Source: Sphingomonadales bacterium
GTDB lineage: Bacteria > Pseudomonadota > Alphaproteobacteria > Sphingomonadales > Sphingomonadaceae
Direction: 5' to 3'
Assembly: GCA_013298745.1 (NCBI GenBank)
Contig: JAAFIT010000124.1
Span: 1 to 7,099 of the forward strand
DNA: 7,099 bases
Shown: piece after piece, positions 1 to 5,913 of the stretch
Position numbering within the stretch: the first letter of the stretch is position 1
Layout of the letters: each line of letters opens with the position of its first letter
Made by a program: the position numbers and the translations under genes
The notes under the pieces: model-generated
Databases searched by the model: none
What the model saw: the letters and a program-made list of their open reading frames with translations, nothing else
What the model was told of the DNA's origin: nothing

Positions 1-512
1 GGCGGCCGGCTGGCGAGATCACCACGCAGCGAAGGGATGATGCAGAAGGCGCAGCGATGGTCGCAGCCTTCGGAGATCTTCAGATAGCTGTAATGCCGCG
101 GTGTCAGCTTCAGGCCGGCATCGGGAATGAGGTCCAGATAGGCGGACTTGACCGGGGGTGCCGCGTCGCGGACGGCGTTGACGACATCGTCATATTGCTG
201 CGGCCCGGTGATGGCGAGCACATCGGGGAAGCGGGCGCGGATGCTGTCGGCCTCATGCCCCATGCAGCCGGTGACGATCACCTTGCCGTTTTCGGCCATC
301 GCCTCACCGATCGCTTCCAGGCTTTCGGCCTTGGCGCTATCGAGGAAGCCGCAGGTGTTGACGATCACCACATCGGCGCCGGCATAATCGCCCGACAGCG
401 CATAGCCATCGGCGCGCAATTGCGTGAGAATCCGTTCGGAATCGACCAGCGCCTTGGGGCAACCGAGCGAAACCATGCCGACTTTTGGGGCGATATCGAG
501 GGACACTGTCAT
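1..512 (-). CDS. rimO: RimO, ribosomal protein uS12 methylthiotransferase (5' part, cut by left edge)
   Basis: Radical-SAM methylthiotransferase that adds a methylthio group to the conserved aspartate of ribosomal protein uS12 (S12) in the cytoplasm. The first 170 codons are visible; family members are usually about 430-450 residues, so the rest of the radical-SAM domain and the TRAM domain are outside the window. The N-terminal MTTase domain shows its three cluster cysteines, Cys18 (in [12 protein letters not shown]), Cys54 (NTCGF) and Cys83 (TGCMG). The radical-SAM CxxxCxxC motif is Cys150, Cys154, Cys157 (in [18 protein letters not shown]). The [10 protein letters not shown] and IIPSLRGD wording separates RimO from the tRNA enzyme MiaB. 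The ATG at 512 is preceded by AAGG with a 7-nt gap. It starts 31 nt after the stop of the NlpD-type gene on the same strand, so the two are probably co-transcribed. The identification is firm and only completeness is unknown. Confidence 0.96.
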   Translation of the reverse strand, partial: MTVSLDIAPKVGMVSLGCPKALVDSERILTQLRADGYALSGDYAGADVVIVNTCGFLDSAKAESLEAIGEAMAENGKVIVTGCMGHEADSIRARFPDVLAITGPQQYDDVVNAVRDAAPPVKSAYLDLIPDAGLKLTPRHYSYLKISEGCDHRCAFCIIPSLRGDLASRP

Positions 513-519
513 CCCCGCG

Positions 520-523
520 CCTT
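520..523 (-). promoter_or_regulatory. Ribosome binding site of rimO
   Basis: AAGG on the minus strand, 7 nt upstream of the ATG at 512. It lies in the 31-nt gap after the upstream lipoprotein gene and supports this ATG over the downstream in-frame ATG at codon 13. Confidence 0.55.
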
Positions 524-543
524 ACGCGACACAGGCCGTGCTG

Positions 544-1446
544 TCACCGGGGGCCGATGACGCGCGCCGGATCAACGGGGGTACGGCCGCGGCGGACCTC
601 GAAATGCACCTGCGGCTCGTCGACATCGCCAGTCTGGCCGGCGCGGGCGATGACATCGCCGGTTGAAACCTTGGCCCCGCGCGCCACCAGCAGCGCTTCG
701 GCATGGCCATAGGCTGTCACCCAGCCGCCAGGATGCTTGATGAGGATGAGGTTGCCGAACGCCGGAATGGCGTCGCCGGCATAGGCGACAACGCCATCGC
801 CCGCGGCACGCACCGGTGCGCCGGCAGACGCCTTGAGGTTCACACCATCGTTGAAGCGCCCACCCGGCTTGGCGCCAAAGGCCGACAGCACCCGCCCTTC
901 GACCGGCCAGCGGAACGCCGGGGCATTGCCGATCGGGGTCGGCGCCGGCGCTGGCGGACGGGTGGTGCCGGTCGTCGGCCGCGACGGCTTGGGCGCCGTC
1001 GGGGCCGCCGTGACCAATTGCCCGGCGATCGCCGGCTCGCCGCCGGTAATGATGTCGTCGATATCGAGGCTGAACGCCCGCGCCCGCTCCTCAGGCGTTT
1101 GGGCCGCCACCTGTTTCGCTGACGGCAGCAGCAGCTTGTCGCCGACTTCGAGGACATAAGGCGCCTTGAGCTTGTTGAGCGCGATGATCCGGTCCCACTT
1201 CACGCCATAAGCGATGGCAATGGCGATGCCGGTTTCGCCAGGCTTGACGGTGTGGACGCGCCCCTGCGGCATCGAAACGGCATCGGGAACGACCTTGCGC
1301 GCCTGCCACGCGGGCTTGGGCGGTGGCTTGGGTGTGGCCTTGGGCGGCGGCTTCGCAACAGCAGTCGGCGGTTCGCCACCGCGTTCGGCACAAGCGGCGA
1401 GCAACGCCAGCGCCCAAAGCGCGGCAACAGGAAGCAATTTGGGCAC
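544..1446 (-). CDS. NlpD-type LysM/LytM (M23-like) envelope lipoprotein, probably a non-catalytic amidase activator
   Basis: 300-residue predicted lipoprotein. Residues 1-18 form a hydrophobic signal peptide ending in the lipobox LLAAC (lipidated Cys19). Proline-rich linkers (about 27-46 and 148-173) flank a LysM peptidoglycan-binding domain (about 63-109). The C-terminal LytM/M23 domain spans about 178-300. In active M23 enzymes zinc is held by an HxxxD and an HxH motif. Here the first site reads N199-D-G-V-N203 and the second Q279-V-H281, so three of the four ligand positions are changed; His248 of the YGH motif remains. This matches E. coli NlpD and EnvC, which activate periplasmic amidases instead of cutting peptidoglycan; that role is inferred here. 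The start is GTG at 1446: an in-frame TGA lies three codons upstream (1453-1455) and this start gives a correct signal peptide, although no good Shine-Dalgarno is visible. It is followed 31 nt later by rimO. Confidence 0.9.
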   Translation of the reverse strand: MPKLLPVAALWALALLAACAERGGEPPTAVAKPPPKATPKPPPKPAWQARKVVPDAVSMPQGRVHTVKPGETGIAIAIAYGVKWDRIIALNKLKAPYVLEVGDKLLLPSAKQVAAQTPEERARAFSLDIDDIITGGEPAIAGQLVTAAPTAPKPSRPTTGTTRPPAPAPTPIGNAPAFRWPVEGRVLSAFGAKPGGRFNDGVNLKASAGAPVRAAGDGVVAYAGDAIPAFGNLILIKHPGGWVTAYGHAEALLVARGAKVSTGDVIARAGQTGDVDEPQVHFEVRRGRTPVDPARVIGPR

Positions 1447-1657
1447 CCCGAGTCATTAGGCGAAGTCACGGCGCGTCGCCACCATTTGCGAGGGGTCGAA
1501 CGCCAGCTTTGCGTGAAAACAGCGTAAAAATTTGCCGGATGCGTTGACGCGACGATACGGCCGCCGACACACATTGCCGTGTCAAGATGACATCAAAGCA
1601 ACGACGAGTCTTGCGCGTTTATTGTGGGCAATCGTTACTGGACGAGAGGGACGAGAG
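1447..1657. promoter_or_regulatory. Divergent intergenic region between the NlpD-type gene and the unknown lipoprotein gene
   Basis: 211 bp separating two divergently transcribed genes, so it should hold promoters for both unless nlpD is transcribed from further away. I see no convincing -35/-10 pair in either direction. A perfect TTGACA lies on the minus strand (1585 to 1580) but no -10 sits at normal spacing. The stretch 1511-1533 is A/T-richer than its surroundings. A short inverted repeat, GACAC/GTGTC (1566-1570 and 1579-1583, 8-nt gap), could be a small operator but may be chance. The right end carries a tandem repeat, listed separately. Confidence 0.5.
1640..1657 (+). repeat. Perfect tandem 9-bp duplication forming the ribosome binding region
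   Basis: GGACGAGAG occurs twice head to tail (1640-1648 and 1649-1657), and the second copy abuts the ATG at 1658. The junction creates the purine run AGAGGG (1645-1650), 7 nt before the ATG, which is the best Shine-Dalgarno candidate for the downstream lipoprotein gene. The duplication therefore appears to build the ribosome binding site, and it supports 1658 as the start. Confidence 0.8.
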
Positions 1658-3715
1658 ATGCAGATCAAGAATGCAGTTTTGTTGGCGACGACCGCGTCAC
1701 TGAGCTTGAGTGCGTGCACGACGAGTTTGCAAAGCCTGCCCGATCTCGACCGGACCGACGCATATCGACAGGCAATTCCCGGGTCGACCTACGCCTTGCC
1801 GATGTTGACCTATGACATCGCCGTTACGCGGGCGCTGACCAATTGCGCCTCGGCGGTCGTCTTGCCACCGATCGTGGCCGACGACAAAAAGACAGCCGTA
1901 AAGCTTGAATCGCTCTGGCGCGGCGGCATGCAGATTGCTCTGTCCGGCAAAGCCACGCCGGAAATGATCGTCGGGGAACGCTACAAATTCAACCCTGCCA
2001 AGCTTGTTGGTCCGTCCAAAACGACAAATTTTGTGATGACTTATTGGGAAGGCACCGACCTGCTCAAAGGCGTCAACAGCACCATGGACGACCAGACGGG
2101 ACAGATCCTGGGAGACCTGGTGGCGACCGGCCTTGCCGTCTCCAGCATCGTCATCGGGCCAGCGGGTTTGGCTGGAGCGGCGGGCGTCAAAACGCTAGGG
2201 AAAGTCACAGAGACGACAAAGACAAATGTCCAGCCCCCCGAACAACTTGGTCAGAATTTCTATAATCTTGAAACAAATACTACACTTGACCTGCTGAACA
2301 AACTCGAAAGTGTAAAGCACAAACCGACCAAGCGCGAGAAGCAACTTCAGCACTTAACCGAACTTCTAGAAAGCTCTGCCGAAAAAAAGCAGATGGTGGT
2401 CTGCACAGATGAAGCGGCGACCAAGCTCGCGTTGCTGGCATCGCTAAAGGAAGACAAAAGCAAACTTGCAAAGGCGGTTGAACAGACAAGGCGCTCAGTT
2501 GAAGACTTGTTAGCAAGTGCTGCGGTCCGTCCCTTGACGCAAGATCAGCGCGTCAAGCTGGCGGGATATATCGACGAAATCGACGGCAATCTACGCAAGG
2601 CCGACGATGTGCAAAGAGACATCGACGATACAAATGCAGCGTTGGCGACAACCATGGATGAACGTTGGCCAAAAACGTTTCAAGAACGCAAATTGACGGC
2701 GCTCAATCCCGGCGATTCGGCAAGTTTTTTCAAGGGCATGTTGAAGATTGCAACCCTCCGGGTCGTCAATCCGGGAAGGCTTGGCGCGGCATTGCAAAAC
2801 GAACCCGAACTGCGCACGACGTTCGCGACTTGGGTTGCTGACTATGTCTGGCCAGATGGCACACCGAAATACAAAACCGATTCAGCAAAGCCGCAACGCG
2901 GCGACAACCCAGCCTGTGTGGGTGCTGGCGCCGATGTCGACGCCTGCCTTGCCACGCTGCTGCCGGTTGCCGTCTCGCTCGACAAGTCGGAAGGGCGTGA
3001 TGTGCAAAACTGCCCCGACAACCCTGCAGCGGGAAGCGACTGCTTGCGGAATGTGAAGACGCCTGCGGACCTAAAGAGCATCGGCGCAATCGACGCGCGC
3101 GACTCGCTCGCCGACAAGGGGCTTTTCGTTCGCCCACCGGTGATGGGCGAATTGAAGTTGTGCCGAGCCAATCCGGAGCCACCACACAACAAACCTGATA
3201 CCGACACTCGCCCCTTCGAGTGTGCCGGGAGCGACTCGGTCATCGCAAAAGCGGTGCTGGTGCCGCAATTGGGGCAGTTGCGTTTCGTACCATTGAAGAA
3301 CGAAATCTTCGAAAACTCGGGCCTTGTGATGAATATCGACAAGAACGGACAACCAACCGATGTCAGCTACATCAGCAGCAAGGCAGCGGGCGCGAGTTTT
3401 GCCGCCGCGGCAGCAAAGATTTCGGCCGACGCCAAGGACTTTGATGACGACCGACGCAAGCAGGCCAAGGAAAATCGCGAAGCACAAGCCAAGCAGGATG
3501 CGGCCGACGCGGCCAAAGCCGACGCTAAAGACGCGGTAGCCAAGGGTGTCGATCCGGCGACTCGCGCTGGCAAAGCCGAGCTTGCGAGTGAGCTTCAGGC
3601 AGATGCCGACTTGGCAAAAGCGCGTCGTGCAGCGGCGATCGCCAAGGCTTGTCTTGCGAACACAGATAAGGACGCCGCCTCAGTAACGCCGGCCTGTCCC
3701 GCGATCAAAGATTGA
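1658..3715 (+). CDS. Large lipoprotein of unknown function, inserted against the local gene direction
   Basis: 685 residues; not recognised. The open frame extends upstream to an ATG at 1532, but the ATG at 1658 gives a classic lipoprotein signal peptide (residues 1-19, lipobox LSAC, lipidated Cys20) and a purine-rich ribosome site. Seen in order: a module with GSTYALP (42-48) and an alternating hydrophobic pattern; a hydrophobic Gly/Ala-rich patch (about 150-177) that could be a membrane-associated helix; a charged, probably helical or coiled-coil middle (about 204-345); a cysteine-rich segment (420-522) with C-x9-C-L twice; a beta-like stretch with VPQLGQLRFVPLKN (535-548) and a DKNG turn (561-564); and an Ala/Lys/Asp-rich helical tail (about 580-667). 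The mature protein has ten cysteines besides Cys20, suggesting disulfides outside the cytoplasm. Local G+C is low: my counts are 24/60 at 2221-2280 and 27/60 at 2341-2400. Rare codons occur (TTA at 2354 and 2510). The YxLP start faintly recalls DUF4831-type proteins, which is a weak guess. Anchoring in the outer membrane is inferred. Confidence 0.85.
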   Translation: MQIKNAVLLATTASLSLSACTTSLQSLPDLDRTDAYRQAIPGSTYALPMLTYDIAVTRALTNCASAVVLPPIVADDKKTAVKLESLWRGGMQIALSGKATPEMIVGERYKFNPAKLVGPSKTTNFVMTYWEGTDLLKGVNSTMDDQTGQILGDLVATGLAVSSIVIGPAGLAGAAGVKTLGKVTETTKTNVQPPEQLGQNFYNLETNTTLDLLNKLESVKHKPTKREKQLQHLTELLESSAEKKQMVVCTDEAATKLALLASLKEDKSKLAKAVEQTRRSVEDLLASAAVRPLTQDQRVKLAGYIDEIDGNLRKADDVQRDIDDTNAALATTMDERWPKTFQERKLTALNPGDSASFFKGMLKIATLRVVNPGRLGAALQNEPELRTTFATWVADYVWPDGTPKYKTDSAKPQRGDNPACVGAGADVDACLATLLPVAVSLDKSEGRDVQNCPDNPAAGSDCLRNVKTPADLKSIGAIDARDSLADKGLFVRPPVMGELKLCRANPEPPHNKPDTDTRPFECAGSDSVIAKAVLVPQLGQLRFVPLKNEIFENSGLVMNIDKNGQPTDVSYISSKAAGASFAAAAAKISADAKDFDDDRRKQAKENREAQAKQDAADAAKADAKDAVAKGVDPATRAGKAELASELQADADLAKARRAAAIAKACLANTDKDAASVTPACPAIKD

Positions 3716-3723
3716 TCCCATTC

Positions 3724-3756
3724 CTGGCGCCGTTAGCCCTCTGCTAGCGGCGCCAG
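3724..3756. terminator. Hairpin at the convergent end of the unknown lipoprotein gene and surE
   Basis: Arms 3724-3737 (CTGGCGCCGTTAGC) and 3743-3756 (GCTAGCGGCGCCAG) are complementary over 14 positions around a 5-nt loop. In plus-strand RNA all 14 pairs form, with one G-U; in minus-strand RNA that position becomes an A-C mismatch. It starts 8 nt after the plus-strand stop codon and overlaps the last codons and the stop of surE (3733-3735). Position and strength suggest a shared bidirectional terminator. No clear run of T follows on either strand, so it is not a textbook intrinsic terminator and may instead protect 3' ends. Confidence 0.55.
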
Positions 3757-4509
3757 TGCGGCCTTCAGCGCCGCCATTGTCTCGTAATGCGTCATGTCGA
3801 GGTGCAGCGGCGTCACCGAAATGCACGCTTCGTGCATGGCCTTCAGGTCGGTTTCATGGCCTGGCGCCGGCATTTCGCGGCCGAAGCCGTGCCAGTAATA
3901 GGGGAAACCGCGCGGATCGATGCGTTCGACGAGGTGGATGTTACCGTAATCGCGGAACCCCTGCTCGGTCACGCGCACGCCCTTCACCGCATCGGCCGCA
4001 ACCGGCGGGAAGTTGATGTTGATCAGCACGCCTTTCGGCCAATCAATCCCCTGCACATGGCGAATGATCGCCGCGCCATGCGTGGTCGCCGTGGTGAAAT
4101 CCTCGCGGCCTTCGCTGTAATCAGTCATGCATTGGCTGAGCGCGATCGAGCGGATGCCGGCCAGGCAGCCCTCCATCGCCGCCGAAACCGTGCCCGAATA
4201 GGTGACATCTTCGGCCAGATTGCCGCCGCGGTTGACGCCCGACAGGATCAGATCGGGCTTGGCATCCTTCATCACCGCGCCCAGCGCCAGCATCACGCAG
4301 TCGGTGGGGGTGCCGCGCACCGCAAAACGCCGCGGATTGATGGCGCGCACCCGCACCGGTTGCGACAGCGTAAGGCTGTGCCCGGCGCCGGATTGTTCCT
4401 CGGCGGGGGCCACAACCCAGACATCGTCGCTCAATTCGGCGGCAATCGCCTCCAGTGCGACCAGCCCGGGGGCGTTGATACCATCGTCGTTGGTGACGAG
4501 AATGCGCAT
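3733..4509 (-). CDS. surE: SurE, 5'/3'-nucleotidase (stationary-phase survival protein)
   Basis: 258-residue metal-dependent phosphatase acting on nucleoside 5'- and 3'-monophosphates in the cytoplasm; the family is usually about 250-260 residues, so this one is full length. It opens with the signature MRILVTNDDGINAPG, in which Asp8 and Asp9 are metal ligands. Ser40 (in APAEEQSGAGHS) and Asn93 (in SGVNRGGN) supply the remaining expected metal-site positions, followed by the conserved YSGTVSAAMEG (104-114). The ATG at 4509 is fixed by the conserved N-terminus and a strong AAAGGA 6 nt upstream. It lies 40 bp downstream of serS on the same strand, probably as an operon. surE near nlpD is a recurrent proteobacterial arrangement; here the two are separated by a 2-kb gene in reverse orientation. 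The last codons and stop lie inside a hairpin. Confidence 0.97.
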   Translation of the reverse strand: MRILVTNDDGINAPGLVALEAIAAELSDDVWVVAPAEEQSGAGHSLTLSQPVRVRAINPRRFAVRGTPTDCVMLALGAVMKDAKPDLILSGVNRGGNLAEDVTYSGTVSAAMEGCLAGIRSIALSQCMTDYSEGREDFTTATTHGAAIIRHVQGIDWPKGVLININFPPVAADAVKGVRVTEQGFRDYGNIHLVERIDPRGFPYYWHGFGREMPAPGHETDLKAMHEACISVTPLHLDMTHYETMAALKAALAPLAEG

Positions 4510-4515
4510 TTGAGA

Positions 4516-4521
4516 TCCTTT
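4516..4521 (-). promoter_or_regulatory. Ribosome binding site of surE
   Basis: AAAGGA on the minus strand, 6 nt upstream of the ATG at 4509, in the 40-bp gap between serS and surE. It is the clearest Shine-Dalgarno in the window and fits efficient translation of surE from a serS-surE transcript. Confidence 0.7.
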
Positions 4522-4549
4522 TGAGCGACGAAAACCGCCGCAATTACCG

Positions 4550-5830
4550 TCAGCTTGGCGTCAATTCAGTGACGCCGCCCATATAACCATGCAGCACCTG
4601 CGGGATTCGCACGCTGCCATCGGGCTGTTGATGGTTCTCGATCACCGCCACCAGCGTGCGGCCGACCGCCAGACCCGAGCCATTCAGCGTGTTGACGAAG
4701 CCCTTCGACCCCTTTTCGCCGCGTGTCCGATAGCGGGCGGCCATGCGCCGGCCCTGGAAATCGCCGCAATCGGAGATGCTGCTGATCTCGCGATAGGCGT
4801 TCTGCCCCGGCAACCACACCTCCAGATCGAAAGTCTTGCGCGCCGCAAAGCCCATGTCCCCCGTGCACAACAGCATGCGGCGATAGGGGAGCCCGAGGTT
4901 TTCAAGGATGGTTTCGGCCGATCGCAGCATGTGTTCATGCTCGGCGGCGGCCTGTTCGGGGGTGCAGATCGCCACCAGTTCGCATTTTTCGAACTGGTGC
5001 TGGCGGATCAACCCTCGTGTATCGCGCCCGGCGCTGCCGGCTTCGGAGCGAAAACACGGTGTCAGCGCCGTCAAACGCAGCGGCAAGGCATCTTCATCGA
5101 CGATCGAATCGCGCACCAGATTGGTCAGCGACACCTCGGCGGTGGGGATCAGATAGCGGCCATCGGTGGTTTTGAAGAGGTCTTCCTCGAATTTCGGCAG
5201 CTGGCCGGTGCCAAAAGCCGCCTCTGGGCGCACCAAAAGCGGCACCGCGGTCTCGGAATAACCGTGCTTTTCGGTCTGCACATCGATCATATACTGGCCG
5301 AGTGCCCGGTGCAGACGCGCCAAAGGCCCCTGCAATACGGCGAACCGGGCGCCTGCGATCTTCGCTGCAGCATCGGGATCATAGCCCAGACGTGCCGCGA
5401 CCACGTCATGTTCGAGCGGTTTGAAGGCGAAATCGGGCTTTGCACCGACGGCTTTGACGACGATATTGCCGGTTTCATCGGCACCTTCGGGCACATCGGC
5501 GGCCGGAATGTTGGGCAAAGCCGCCAAAGCCGCGTCGATTTCAACCGAAAAGCCTCGTTCCTGCGCCTCAAGACCGGGGATGGCGTCCTTCAAGGCCGCC
5601 ACTTCGGCCATCAATTCGGCGGCTTTGGCCTCGTCTTTGGCGGCTTTTGCGGTGCCGACGGCGCGGGAAAGATCGTTGCGGCGCGCCAGAACCGCCTGCA
5701 ATTCGGTCTGGACGCTACGCAAACGCGCATCGATGGCGAGAATCGATGCCGATGCCGGTGCCGCGCCGCGGCGGGCAAGGCCGGCGTCAAAGCCTTCAGG
5801 GTCGGTCCGGAGCTGCTTGATGTCGTGCAT
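4550..5830 (-). CDS. serS: Seryl-tRNA synthetase
   Basis: Class II aminoacyl-tRNA synthetase that charges tRNA-Ser (and tRNA-Sec where present) with serine in the cytoplasm. With the ATG at 5830 it has 426 residues, the usual bacterial length. The frame is open for 22 more codons upstream (to 5896), but MHDIKQLRTDPEGF is the conserved SerRS N-terminus, so the shorter form is preferred; no good Shine-Dalgarno is seen. Residues about 30-103 form the charged helical arm that contacts the long variable arm of tRNA-Ser. Then come motif 1 (about 173-200), the serine-pocket TAE (230-232), motif 2 with FRSEAGSAGRDTRGL (260-274), and motif 3 with NGSGLAVGRTLVAVIE (383-398). All key regions are intact. 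It is divergent from the zinc-ribbon gene (83-bp gap) and probably leads the serS-surE operon. Confidence 0.97.
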   Translation of the reverse strand: MHDIKQLRTDPEGFDAGLARRGAAPASASILAIDARLRSVQTELQAVLARRNDLSRAVGTAKAAKDEAKAAELMAEVAALKDAIPGLEAQERGFSVEIDAALAALPNIPAADVPEGADETGNIVVKAVGAKPDFAFKPLEHDVVAARLGYDPDAAAKIAGARFAVLQGPLARLHRALGQYMIDVQTEKHGYSETAVPLLVRPEAAFGTGQLPKFEEDLFKTTDGRYLIPTAEVSLTNLVRDSIVDEDALPLRLTALTPCFRSEAGSAGRDTRGLIRQHQFEKCELVAICTPEQAAAEHEHMLRSAETILENLGLPYRRMLLCTGDMGFAARKTFDLEVWLPGQNAYREISSISDCGDFQGRRMAARYRTRGEKGSKGFVNTLNGSGLAVGRTLVAVIENHQQPDGSVRIPQVLHGYMGGVTELTPS

Positions 5831-5913
5831 CACCGCGCTATCGCCGAGCCTCCGTGCAGAGGCAAGCACCAGCTTGCTTCCCTGCCGCCCCGACACCGGC
5901 TAGAAACGCGCCT
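5831..5913. promoter_or_regulatory. Short divergent intergenic region between serS and the zinc-ribbon gene
   Basis: 83 bp that must hold promoters for both directions. It contains the inverted repeat GCAAGC-ACCA-GCTTGC (5862-5877), extendable to nine pairs with one G-U in plus-strand RNA (5859-5880). On the minus strand an overlapping alternative pairing, GCCTC with GAGGC, is possible just downstream (5863 to 5848). TAGAAA at 5901-5906 is a possible -10 element for the plus-strand gene. No convincing -35/-10 pair was found for serS. Confidence 0.45.

Noticed and set aside
57..560. Open frame (167 codons) on the plus strand at the left edge.
   Set aside because: It is antisense to rimO, whose six cluster cysteines are all visible in the minus-strand reading.
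1580..1585. Perfect TTGACA on the minus strand as a promoter for nlpD.
   Set aside because: No reasonable -10 hexamer lies at 16-18 nt; the nearest candidate (TATCGT, 1557-1552) is 22 nt away.
1532..1657. Upstream in-frame extension of the unknown lipoprotein from an ATG at 1532 (42 extra residues).
   Set aside because: It would bury the lipoprotein signal peptide inside the protein and has no ribosome site; the ATG at 1658 has both a proper signal peptide and a purine-rich ribosome site.
3367..3715. Ala/Lys/Asp-rich C-terminus of the unknown lipoprotein as a TolA homologue.
   Set aside because: The composition resembles TolA domain II, but such low-complexity helices arise often, and the N-terminal lipid anchor and other modules do not match TolA.
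1447..3732. The inserted gene as a mobile element with target-site repeats or att sites.
   Set aside because: I found no transposase, integrase or matching direct repeats at the two ends; the 14-bp arms at 3724-3756 have no copy near 1447-1657.
3787..4524. Open frame (245 codons) on the plus strand opposite surE.
   Set aside because: It is antisense to a full-length, fully conserved surE and shows no recognisable motif or ribosome site.
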